The position numbers and the translations under genes are program-made. From assembly GCA_002338335.1 (NCBI GenBank), contig DDIC01000035.1, positions 1-5,796 of the forward strand: a stretch of DNA of 5,796 bases, in the 5' to 3' direction. The notes under the pieces are model-generated. The model saw only the letters and a program-made list of their open reading frames with translations, was not told the origin of the DNA and searched no databases. This DNA comes from Bacteroidetes bacterium UBA1860 (GTDB lineage: Bacteria; Bacteroidota; Rhodothermia; Balneolales; Balneolaceae). This document shows positions 1-5,581 of the stretch, one piece after another. Position 1 is the stretch's first letter; each line of letters opens with the position of its first letter.

Positions 1-1149
1 ATGAACCACTCAGGCTCCAATCATTGGTGGATGACGGACCCCCCTTCCCCGAATTGGGTCCATTATCAAAAAGAGGCCTCTGCAGGTGACTACCAAATCA
101 CAAATCATCGTCGCACTACGTTGACCGATCCCTACGCCTCTGAATACGATACAAAGCTCTTTACGGATGGATGGTTTGTACCCGTCATGCCAGATCTAAA
201 TCAAGATCAGCCACTCTTGGCAGATTATCTCATTACCAACTCACTGTGGTGGATTGAGTATGCAGGGCTAGCTGGTATAAGACACGATACACATCCCTAT
301 GTCTCAAAAGAGTTTTTGACTGAATGGACATGCCGAGTGATGGACGAATACCCATCATTCAACATCGTGGGTGAAGAATGGGGAGTAAACCCATTAATTA
401 CAGCCAAATGGCAACGAGGTGGAGTTGTGCCCAAAGATTTTGAATCCTGTCTGCCGAGCTTGATGGACTTTCCAATGCAGGTCACCCTAGTGGATGCCCT
501 TACAAAGAAAGAAAATTGGGATGCTGGATGGATTGAGTTATACGAACTAGTGTCTTTGGATTACCTCTATCCTGACCCCATGAACCTTGTCGTATTGCCC
601 GATAATCACGATATGGAGCGTTTTATCCAGCAAGTTGGTGGGGACTTAGATCTTTTCAAAATGGGTTTGACCTATGTTTTGACGACGCGGGGTATCCCAC
701 AAATATATTATGGTACTGAAATCGCGATGGAGAGCCTTCCTCCGCATGGTCATGGTGAATTTCGCAGGGATTTTCCAGGGGGATGGCCAGGTGATGAGGT
801 GAATGCCTTTGAAGGGAGAGGATTAAACGCTGTCGAAGCAGAGATTCAAGACTTTTCGAGGAAATTACTGAATTGGAGGAAAGATGCCGATGTGGTCCAC
901 CACGGAAAAATGATGCATTTTGCTCCCAAACATGATGGGGTTTATGTTTTCTTCCGGTTTAATGAGAATGAATCGATCATGGTGGTTTTAAATAAAAATG
1001 AGTCTGCTGTCTCTTTAGATATGGAGCAGATGCAGGAAAGATTGCAAGGATACTCGAGTGGGATAGATGTAGTAACTGGTGAAGAGTATTCACTTGATGC
1101 TTCAATGAAAGCTCCTCCTAGGCAAGCATTAATCCTTAGACTAGAATGA
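1..1149 (+). CDS. GH13 alpha-glucan hydrolase (cyclomaltodextrinase/neopullulanase SusA-like), 5'-truncated by window edge
   Basis: The predicted role is hydrolysis of alpha-1,4-glucans such as maltooligosaccharides, cyclodextrins or pullulan. The conserved GH13 regions are visible in order. The tail of region I (NH, residues 2-3) is at the window edge. Region V is MPDLN (63-67). Region II is GIRHDT, with D96 the expected nucleophile. Region III is VGEEW, with E125 the expected acid/base. Region IV is PDNHD, with D204 the expected transition-state stabiliser. IPQIYYGTE (232-240) closes the barrel, and about residues 300-382 form a beta-rich C-terminal domain of the cyclomaltodextrinase type. 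The active site appears intact. Relatives are about 600 residues long, so roughly 220 N-terminal residues (signal and N-domain) should lie outside the window. The ATG at base 1 is probably internal, because it abuts region I. The TGA stop is one base from the convergent neighbour's stop. The family is secure. The exact substrate and whether the enzyme is periplasmic are inferred. Confidence 0.93.
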   Translation: MNHSGSNHWWMTDPPSPNWVHYQKEASAGDYQITNHRRTTLTDPYASEYDTKLFTDGWFVPVMPDLNQDQPLLADYLITNSLWWIEYAGLAGIRHDTHPYVSKEFLTEWTCRVMDEYPSFNIVGEEWGVNPLITAKWQRGGVVPKDFESCLPSLMDFPMQVTLVDALTKKENWDAGWIELYELVSLDYLYPDPMNLVVLPDNHDMERFIQQVGGDLDLFKMGLTYVLTTRGIPQIYYGTEIAMESLPPHGHGEFRRDFPGGWPGDEVNAFEGRGLNAVEAEIQDFSRKLLNWRKDADVVHHGKMMHFAPKHDGVYVFFRFNENESIMVVLNKNESAVSLDMEQMQERLQGYSSGIDVVTGEEYSLDASMKAPPRQALILRLE

Positions 1150-1150
1150 A

Positions 1151-1924
1151 TCAGTCTGTTTTATTTCTATCCATCGACTGAAGTAGTCTTTGGACCTGCA
1201 AATCGCCAAATCCATATATAGCTTCTTTTTTGGAGAGAAGGCGAAATACTTCGCCAAAGGTCGCCGAAGGATTCTCCCTCATAATCTCCCGGAGTGTTTG
1301 TATCGGTCTGCCTGGACTGTCTAGCGTCTCTTGGCGATCGAGGTGCGCTTGTACAGCAGGCATTAAAAATGGGTAGGTCGACTCTAATACATGAGCCAAG
1401 GTAACTAAGCGTTGGTTGTTTTGATTGCAGTATGCGGGCCAGAGTTGGGCTAGTTGGTCCAACTTTGTGACGGGTTGAGCATCTTCTAATGCATGGACTA
1501 ATTCCTCTGCAGTATGTGCAGGAAAACTGTAGGGTGCTTCTTCCTTCGGGTGCACCATCCAAACAGTATAGTCCTGGGTGGTATTTTTCGAGATCAGCCA
1601 AAGAATGAACCAACTATTGACCTGACAAAACAGGTCGTGCTCAAACCAGAGGTATAGATTATTATTGTCAGTTGTGGACTGAATCTTTTCAAATAAGTCT
1701 CCAACCTCCTTCAGGTATTTCTCTTTTGAGATGTCTTGGTCGATAAGTGCACCCAAAAAAGTCACTCTATCCTTGAAGAAAAGGTCAAGATCCTGCTCGA
1801 GGCTAGCACCAACAGGGCCGTCCATTAGGCACTCCCTCATGACAAGCTTCTGGCCAGTTATTTTGTCGGGAAACCGATGCAGGAGTGAATCACCATTGAG
1901 TATGTGCAATGAAGGTGAGGCCAT
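1151..1924 (-). CDS. DUF1835 domain-containing protein
   Basis: A 257-residue protein with no signal peptide or membrane segment, so probably cytoplasmic. The N-terminus (LHILNGDSLLHRF, 6-18; LVMRECLMDGPV, 27-38) and the central LYLWFEHDLFCQVN block (90-103) match my recollection of DUF1835 proteins, whose conserved blocks are an NGD near the start and a WFEHDLFxQ motif. The conserved acidic, histidine and cysteine residues (D12, E31, D35, E95, H96, D97, C100) could form an active or metal site, but I know of no established biochemical function. The C-terminal part is helical. Its start lies 20 bases from the palindrome at 1945-1960, which may act on this gene, on the divergent lipoprotein gene, or on both. 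No Shine-Dalgarno sequence is seen. Its 3' end abuts the GH13 gene with no terminator visible between them. Confidence 0.85.
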   Translation of the reverse strand: MASPSLHILNGDSLLHRFPDKITGQKLVMRECLMDGPVGASLEQDLDLFFKDRVTFLGALIDQDISKEKYLKEVGDLFEKIQSTTDNNNLYLWFEHDLFCQVNSWFILWLISKNTTQDYTVWMVHPKEEAPYSFPAHTAEELVHALEDAQPVTKLDQLAQLWPAYCNQNNQRLVTLAHVLESTYPFLMPAVQAHLDRQETLDSPGRPIQTLREIMRENPSATFGEVFRLLSKKEAIYGFGDLQVQRLLQSMDRNKTD

Positions 1925-1944
1925 GCAAAAACTTATGTGATTTA

Positions 1945-1960
1945 TGTAACTAATGTTACA
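1945..1960. promoter_or_regulatory. Candidate CRP/FNR-type operator in a divergent promoter region
   Basis: TGTAACTAATGTTACA is a palindrome with perfect 6-base arms (TGTAAC/GTTACA) around TAAT. This equals TGTAA-N6-TTACA, the geometry of CRP/FNR-family sites, and it also fits GTA-N8-TAC. It sits between the starts of the DUF1835 gene (minus) and the PDZ lipoprotein gene (plus). A nearly identical copy precedes the convergent operon at 5500-5515. The symmetry is directly visible. The regulator family is inference, since no regulator gene is in the window. Confidence 0.5.
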
Positions 1961-2019
1961 CTCTTGCTAGTCGTTTTTTGACTACCATACTTTTTTTTAA
2001 AATAAATCGGGATAACACA

Positions 2020-2772
2020 ATGAAAACTAACTATTTGCTGCTTTATATCGCAGCGATATCTCTCCTATTTTCAGCTTGCAGCACCTCCTCACCAGAAGCT
2101 ACCATGATGGAGGATTTAGCAGAAAGTTGGATCCACTCTTCCTACGAAAGTAAGGATGCTGCCTATGCTATGGTGTCTGAGAATATGAATGAAAGTGGGA
2201 TGAATATTGGCTCACGATATATCGGCTTTGGATTTAATTACAATGCTGATGTTGTAGACACAGATGGCATGGTCGTTACCAACGTCATAGATGGTGGACC
2301 AGCTTCTTCTGTCCTACAAGAAGGGGATGAATTCATCACAGTCAACGGAGTCAATGTCACTCAAGAAACAATCGACAACGGAAGGTTATCCTTTCGAGGC
2401 AAACCTGGAGAACCAGTGAATGCTATGATTATGAGAGACGGCGAAATGATGTCAATCTCTGTAACAAGAGGTATTGTAGAACCAACCTATGACAAAGCGC
2501 AAATCCTTGAAAATATATCAGAGGCTGAAGCAGAATCTTGGAGTGAAAATTCATTAGGATATGATATTATGGAAATCGTCTCCGACCCTGTTCGCCGTAT
2601 TGTCTATGTCAAAACTTGGGACAAATTTCTTGATGATGTTTCAGGCCTTGAAGCTGAGTCATTGACATTAACACGCTTCGAATTTGATCAAAATGGCAAG
2701 GTGCTCTCTGTTGGTAATATGTCAGAAGATGCATTGGTTCTGCGCCAGACTGGCTGGTCAATTACACGATAA
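2020..2772 (+). CDS. Lipoprotein with a PDZ domain, probably inserted in an NTF2/SnoaL-like fold
   Basis: A 250-residue exported protein. I chose the ATG at 2020 because it gives a clean lipoprotein signal (MKT, hydrophobic core 5-17, LFSAC with Cys20 as the lipidation site). The TTG at 1978 in the same frame would only add a polar stretch before the signal. Residues about 65-150 form a PDZ domain: an IGFGF carboxylate-binding-type loop (68-72), VTNVIDGGPASSV, EGDEFITVNGVNV, and GRLSFRGKPGEPV followed by two strands. The flanking parts, a helix at 30-57 and a segment at 158-240 with VYVKTWDKF and LTRFEFDQNGKVLSV, read like the two halves of a SnoaL/NTF2-like domain. No protease residues are seen, so this is not a trypsin-like HtrA. 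A scaffold, chaperone or ligand-binding role at the envelope is plausible but unproven. It is first in a run with the cupin gene, 36 bases away. Confidence 0.82.
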   Translation: MKTNYLLLYIAAISLLFSACSTSSPEATMMEDLAESWIHSSYESKDAAYAMVSENMNESGMNIGSRYIGFGFNYNADVVDTDGMVVTNVIDGGPASSVLQEGDEFITVNGVNVTQETIDNGRLSFRGKPGEPVNAMIMRDGEMMSISVTRGIVEPTYDKAQILENISEAEAESWSENSLGYDIMEIVSDPVRRIVYVKTWDKFLDDVSGLEAESLTLTRFEFDQNGKVLSVGNMSEDALVLRQTGWSITR

Positions 2773-2808
2773 ATAGCATCCCATTTAAACACTAATCTGA
2801 TCAAGAAA

Positions 2809-3252
2809 ATGATGAAATCAATCTTAATAACTACACTCGTTGTCTTTGGATGGTCGTTGAGCTCTGTGGCTCAATCTTACCCTGAAGCCTTGAAAGAACC
2901 AACACCATTTTTATGGGGATCAAGCACCTCTTTGGATGGTGAATCTCTCTCTTATCCCTTCACAGAAGATATGTTTATCAATGGCTGGACACTTTTTTTA
3001 GCTCCAGCCGATACACAAGATTTTCACAGCCACAACACCAATATGCTCTATTTTGTGCTAGAAGGGTCCTTGGCGGAAAAAACAATGGATGGTGAAACTA
3101 GAATTATCAAACAAGGACAAGGAGGAATATCAGCAGTCAATGAGTGTCATATTAATTTTAATGCAGGTACTGACACGGCTAAAGTCCTCCTTGTTATGTT
3201 TGGTTCTGAAGACCTTCCAGGTACGGAAACTGAATCTTGTACTGAGGAATAA
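2809..3252 (+). CDS. Secreted single-domain cupin (Cupin_2-like)
   Basis: A 147-residue protein. It starts with a Sec signal peptide (MMKSILITTLVVFGWSLSSVA) with likely cleavage after Ala21; there is no lipobox, so it is probably periplasmic. One cupin barrel follows. Motif 1 is FHSHNTNMLYFVLEG (72-86), giving H73 and H75. Motif 2 is NECHINFNAG (111-120), giving H114 and N118. The Glu usually found six residues after the first His is Met79 here, so three His ligands remain and the Glu ligand is lost. The barrel may bind metal with a changed ligand set, or act as a sugar- or small-molecule-binding or regulatory cupin. The first of two tandem ATGs (2809, 2812) is taken as the start, and no Shine-Dalgarno sequence decides between them. 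It lies 36 bases after the PDZ lipoprotein gene and 11 before the next gene, so is probably co-transcribed. The substrate is unknown. Confidence 0.82.
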   Translation: MMKSILITTLVVFGWSLSSVAQSYPEALKEPTPFLWGSSTSLDGESLSYPFTEDMFINGWTLFLAPADTQDFHSHNTNMLYFVLEGSLAEKTMDGETRIIKQGQGGISAVNECHINFNAGTDTAKVLLVMFGSEDLPGTETESCTEE

Positions 3253-3255
3253 AGC

Positions 3256-3260
3256 AGAGG
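3256..3260 (+). promoter_or_regulatory. Shine-Dalgarno-like AGAGG
   Basis: AGAGG lies 3 bases before the ATG at 3264 and 6 bases before the tandem ATG at 3267. This supports an upstream start for the NTF2-like lipoprotein rather than the internal ATG at 3300. Other leaders in this window lack such a sequence. Confidence 0.45.
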
Positions 3261-3263
3261 ATA

Positions 3264-3761
3264 ATGATGAATCAAATGCATTATATAAAGGGGATCTTTA
3301 TGGTCCCCTTTTTTATTCTATCTCTTGTTGCCATGACTTCTTGCAGTACGTCAACAAGCAGTATCACAGAACAGGAAGTTAAAGATCTATTCAATTCATT
3401 CTTTTATGAACTTTCAGTCGACACAGAAGGTAGAGACGGAGTATATGAATTGATCACAAGTGATTACTACCTCTTCGAAAATGAGAAAAAATACTCAATG
3501 CCAGAGTTTTTAGATTTTATAGCAACCATTGATATCGTTGACGATAACTGGATGTTTAGTGATTTCGATATCAGCATTGACGAAAACTCGGCGCATGTGA
3601 CTTTAAAAAATACAGGCCGCTTTATTGTTAATGCAGAGTCAGGAAGACAGCAACTTGACTATGATTGGCTAGAGAGCGCTTATATTGTTCGGGAGGATGG
3701 AGAGCTAAAGTTCAAGTTTTACTTTAGCGACACAGTATACATGACAGCAACTGACCTTTAG
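3264..3761 (+). CDS. Small NTF2/SnoaL-like lipoprotein
   Basis: A 165-residue protein. The N-terminus is a signal with one Lys (K9), a hydrophobic core at 11-24 and a lipobox-like AMTSC (Cys27), so it is probably lipid-anchored. The mature part starts with a helix (ITEQEVKDLFNSFFYEL, 34-50). Then come RDGVYELITSDYYLFEN, a helix at 79-88, and antiparallel strands (MFSDFDISIDENSAHVTLKNTGRFIV; DWLESAYIVREDGELKFKFYFSDTV). This order fits the cone-shaped NTF2/SnoaL fold, whose members bind or convert small ligands or act as non-enzymatic modules. No catalytic residue can be assigned. The start at 3264 or 3267 is backed by AGAGG just upstream; starting at Met13 (3300) would remove the charged part of the signal. 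The first codons overlap a terminator-like hairpin at 3287-3314. It is the last gene of the plus-strand run and is followed by the terminator at 3785-3822. Confidence 0.75.
   Translation: MMNQMHYIKGIFMVPFFILSLVAMTSCSTSTSSITEQEVKDLFNSFFYELSVDTEGRDGVYELITSDYYLFENEKKYSMPEFLDFIATIDIVDDNWMFSDFDISIDENSAHVTLKNTGRFIVNAESGRQQLDYDWLESAYIVREDGELKFKFYFSDTVYMTATDL
3287..3314 (+). terminator. Terminator-like hairpin with U-tract inside the 5' end of the NTF2-like gene
   Basis: AAAGGGGATC (3287-3296) pairs with GGTCCCCTTT (3302-3311) across a 5-base loop, TTTAT, with one G-U pair. The run of six T (3309-3314) overlaps the distal arm. It has the shape of an intrinsic terminator 34 bases after the cupin stop codon, yet it lies in codons 8-17 of the next gene. 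It could end some transcripts after the cupin gene, or be melted by ribosomes translating the downstream gene. The structure is seen; the function is inferred. Confidence 0.45.
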
Positions 3762-3784
3762 ACCTGTGTTAATTTCTTTGTTAT

Positions 3785-3822
3785 TAAAGGACACTTACAC
3801 GATTCAGCATAAGTGTCCTTTA
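3785..3822 (+). terminator. Strong intrinsic terminator between convergent operons
   Basis: TAAAGGACACTTA (3785-3797) and TAAGTGTCCTTTA (3810-3822) form a perfect 13-base stem with a 12-base loop. TTTATTTCTT follows on the plus strand. It starts 24 bases after the stop of the NTF2-like gene and 12 bases beyond the end of the minus-strand reading frame, so it best serves the plus-strand operon. The symmetric stem could also act on the minus strand, but the sequence after it on that side is less T-rich. Confidence 0.85.
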
Positions 3823-3833
3823 TTTATTTCTTA

Positions 3834-4154
3834 TCAATTCGTGAAATGAGCACTTAGCTTGAATTCTCCATCTACGTAAGAACCAACAGGAATATAAATC
3901 TCATCCCAGTGTTCGCCTGCCACACCCCAGTACGTTTCGGTAACAGCAGGTAAATCCTCTACATACTGTTGACGACATTCTTGAATGGCTTTTTCGTCAG
4001 CTGCGAAATCATCCCAAGAGTTGTAAAAGACGTATCCTTCATAGGTTGTCCCAGATCCACTATAATGGGTGGAAATTCTACTACCAGCTGCATTGCCACA
4101 CATTTCAGTAGCTTTGTCGAGAGCTTCGTATGCCTCTCTGAACGTAGCTCCATC
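3834..4154 (-). pseudogene. C-terminal remnant in frame with the upstream gene after an internal TGA (second ferredoxin-like repeat)
   Basis: This open stretch of 106 codons continues, in the same frame, the gene at 4155-4649 directly after its TGA. It ends at a TGA followed at once by TAA. It begins DGATFREAYEALDKA and includes GYVFYNSWDDFAADE, which parallels VLYEVYDSVDDLNADD (residues 80-95) in the first repeat of the upstream part. It then runs to HWDEIYIPVGSYVDGEFKLSAHF. The first strand of this domain (GVIINSYYTPKW) lies before the stop, so the TGA cuts a domain in two. The first in-frame ATG is at 4101-4103, well inside the domain, has no ribosome-binding site and would give a partial fold. 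I read 3834-4649 as one ancestral gene of 271 codons including the internal stop. A sequencing error or true stop readthrough are the alternatives. Confidence 0.7.
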
Positions 4155-4649
4155 TCACCATTTAGGTGTGTAGTAGCTATTTATAATAACACCTGGCGAC
4201 TGCCAAGAAAAATCTTCATCTCCAAACCCACTGACTTGAAGAACTCTGACTTCATCAGTATGACCTTCAAGCCACATTGACCACCATTCTGCAGCTCTGG
4301 CAGAGAATGCTTCAAGGTCTTCCTGGGACATGTCAGCTGTATACTCGCCTATCGACCCCCAAAGATCATCTGCATTGAGATCATCCACGGAATCATACAC
4401 TTCGTAAAGTACAAGCGACGCTTTACCCGCATACATGTGTCGCTTTACGTAATGTCCATTGAGCGTACGAAGATCACTTTGCATACTTGCATCGGTCATC
4501 TCCTTATGCAGTTCTAAAAAGCGTGGTATATCCGTTGGATTTACGTCCAAATAGTACTTTTGAAAAGTATATTCCTGAGCAGGTTGAGCAAAGGTTGAAC
4601 CAATTCCAACAAATAGAAGCATTAGCAGTGAAGAAAGTAGTTTTTTCAT
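4155..4649 (-). CDS. Exported protein with ABM/NIPSNAP-like ferredoxin fold, cut short by an in-frame stop
   Basis: A 164-residue product with a Sec signal (MKKLLSSLLMLLFVGIGSTFA, likely cleavage after Ala21) and no lipobox. Residues about 26-138 form a beta-alpha-beta-beta-alpha domain: EYTFQKYYLDV, the helix DIPRFLELHKEMTDA, NGHYVKRHMYAGKASLVLYEVYDSVDDL, and the helix AFSARAAEWWSMWL followed by VRVLQVSG. This suggests a dimeric alpha/beta-barrel, ABM- or NIPSNAP-like fold. After residue 152 the first strand of a second copy begins (GVIINSYYTPKW) and is ended by TGA at 4155-4157. The same frame stays open for 106 more codons and completes the second domain, so the full-length form would span 3834-4649. 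It is the second gene of a minus-strand pair, 30 bases after the neighbour at 4680-5426, with which it shares the MKKLLS start and two-repeat design. No enzymatic residue or substrate can be named. Confidence 0.7.
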   Translation of the reverse strand: MKKLLSSLLMLLFVGIGSTFAQPAQEYTFQKYYLDVNPTDIPRFLELHKEMTDASMQSDLRTLNGHYVKRHMYAGKASLVLYEVYDSVDDLNADDLWGSIGEYTADMSQEDLEAFSARAAEWWSMWLEGHTDEVRVLQVSGFGDEDFSWQSPGVIINSYYTPKW

Positions 4650-4679
4650 TTTGAATTGAATTAAAGGTTATGGATTAGA

Positions 4680-5426
4680 TTAGTTTTGAGGAACTCTCTC
4701 GTACAGTAGATTGTCCTTATGCGCCATAGTCATATCAACTAGTTGCTCTAGTACATCTGGGTGCTCTGAACTAAGTACTGATATGTACTCACTCCATGCC
4801 TCGTGAAACTGAAGTTCATCATCGGCTTGGAAGTAATAGTTGGTATTCCATTCATCGCCCCATTCATGAAGAAGTAATCCAAAGCTGTTTAATTTACCAT
4901 CATCGACCATCTCCTTTAAGATTGGAAATGAATATTCTCTGAATAGGGAGACATAAGTTCCTTGATCTGCATAACTCACACGGTTTTGATTAAGCATAAC
5001 CGTTCCTGATGTGATTTCACCATTCCCATAGAAAGCTGTATGAATGTAGATGTTGTCTTTATGCTTGAGAATTTTGCGTTGAGTTTCACTCATTACCTCT
5101 TCAGGTACATCTAATTCGGTGCTATAACGATCCCATGCATCAAAAAATGCGCTTTTATCCTCGGCCACGAAGTAAACATTGTGATTGTATTCATCGCCCC
5201 AAGAATGGGACATATGGCCAAAGCCTAAGAGATCCCCTTGAGATACCAACGAATTCCAAAAGGGTCTCTCATATTGATCAAAGACACTAAATACATCTGC
5301 TTGATCAGATAACTTTGTTGAGTTTGAGATTACAACAACGGTGTTTGATGCGTTTGGATCCGCATCTTGTGCAAATGCCCCTGTCGTAAAGAGGAGGAGT
5401 ATTGCAAGGCTTAATAGTTTTTTCAT
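4680..5426 (-). CDS. Exported protein with two tandem ferredoxin-like (ABM/NIPSNAP-like) repeats
   Basis: A 248-residue protein with a Sec signal (MKKLLSLAILLLFTTGAFA, likely cleavage near Ala19) and no lipobox, so probably periplasmic or secreted. The mature part is an internal duplication. Repeat 1 (about 45-127) and repeat 2 (about 158-242) share HSWGDEYNHNVYF (74-86) versus HEWGDEWNTNYYF (187-199), AFFDAWDRY versus QFHEAWSEY, and KHKDN versus AHKDN. The conserved His, Trp, Asp and Asn residues point to a real binding or catalytic site in both halves, but I do not recognise it. The strand/helix order fits a monomer that mimics the usual dimeric alpha/beta barrel. The start has no Shine-Dalgarno sequence and an AT-rich leader. 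A TAATTTTG box and a CRP/FNR-type palindrome lie upstream. It leads a two-gene operon with the interrupted paralogue-like gene 30 bases downstream. Confidence 0.8.
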   Translation of the reverse strand: MKKLLSLAILLLFTTGAFAQDADPNASNTVVVISNSTKLSDQADVFSVFDQYERPFWNSLVSQGDLLGFGHMSHSWGDEYNHNVYFVAEDKSAFFDAWDRYSTELDVPEEVMSETQRKILKHKDNIYIHTAFYGNGEITSGTVMLNQNRVSYADQGTYVSLFREYSFPILKEMVDDGKLNSFGLLLHEWGDEWNTNYYFQADDELQFHEAWSEYISVLSSEHPDVLEQLVDMTMAHKDNLLYERVPQN

Positions 5427-5470
5427 TAGATAATTAGTTGATTAACGTTAGGTTCATCCCGTTCTGCCAA

Positions 5471-5478
5471 CAAAATTA
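5471..5478 (-). promoter_or_regulatory. Candidate Bacteroidota-type -7 promoter element TAATTTTG
   Basis: Read on the minus strand, TAATTTTG matches the TAnnTTTG consensus known for Bacteroidota housekeeping promoters, 44 bases before the ATG at 5426. No TTTG -33 element sits at the usual distance. The palindrome at 5500-5515 lies there instead, which would fit an activator-dependent promoter. Short matches like this can arise by chance in AT-rich DNA. Confidence 0.4.
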
Positions 5479-5499
5479 TCCTAAGCTCGTTTAAAATGA

Positions 5500-5515
5500 T
5501 GTGACTTTAGTTACA
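5500..5515 (-). promoter_or_regulatory. Candidate CRP/FNR-type operator upstream of the two-gene minus operon
   Basis: On the minus strand it reads TGTAACTAAAGTCACA, or TGTAA-N6-TCACA. With one more base on each side it is ATGTRAC-N4-GTYACAT with a single arm mismatch. It matches the site at 1945-1960 at 14 of 16 positions. Its centre is 33 bases upstream of the TAATTTTG box centre, near -41 relative to the predicted start, which is the class II activator position known for CRP/FNR proteins. Binding is inferred. Confidence 0.5.
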
Positions 5516-5581
5516 TAGCCACTTTCCAAATGTTTAGGATTTGAACGTTTGTGATATTTACATCATCTATTTTTTAAAGAC

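Noticed and set aside
1167..1613. 148-codon minus-strand frame inside the DUF1835 gene
   Set aside because: It is a shadow of the DUF1835 gene in another frame. The overlapping frame has recognisable family motifs and this one has none.
1978..2006. Promoter for the PDZ lipoprotein gene: TTGACT at 1978-1983 with AT-rich -10 candidates, or TACTTTTT at 1988-1995 as a -7 box
   Set aside because: The spacing to TAAAAT (14) or TAAATC (19) is off, and the -7 candidate lacks the final G. No choice can be supported from sequence alone.
3089..3382. 97-codon plus-strand frame bridging the cupin and NTF2-like genes
   Set aside because: It is out of frame with both well-supported genes and has no signal or domain. 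It is a shadow frame.
3959..4153. Minus-strand 64-codon frame whose ATG overlaps the internal TGA of the upstream gene, resembling a translationally coupled small gene
   Set aside because: It lies in a different frame from the sequence that completes the second domain, and its product has no recognisable features. The in-frame continuation explains the region better.
4155..4157. Selenocysteine or reassigned TGA as the explanation for the internal stop
   Set aside because: Other genes here end with TGA, and the predicted residue lies after the first strand with no known redox context. No selenocysteine-insertion hairpin was evident just downstream, though I could not fold the RNA.
3969..4280. 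103-codon plus-strand open frame opposite the interrupted gene
   Set aside because: It overlaps the minus-strand frame, which shows a clear repeat structure and signal peptide. Its own translation has no signal, recognisable motif or upstream ribosome-binding site.
5550..5562. Second operator-like pair TGTGA-TAT-TTACA upstream of 5500-5515
   Set aside because: The half-sites look right but are spaced by 3 bases, not 6, so the helical phase differs from the two good sites. It is probably chance in AT-rich DNA.
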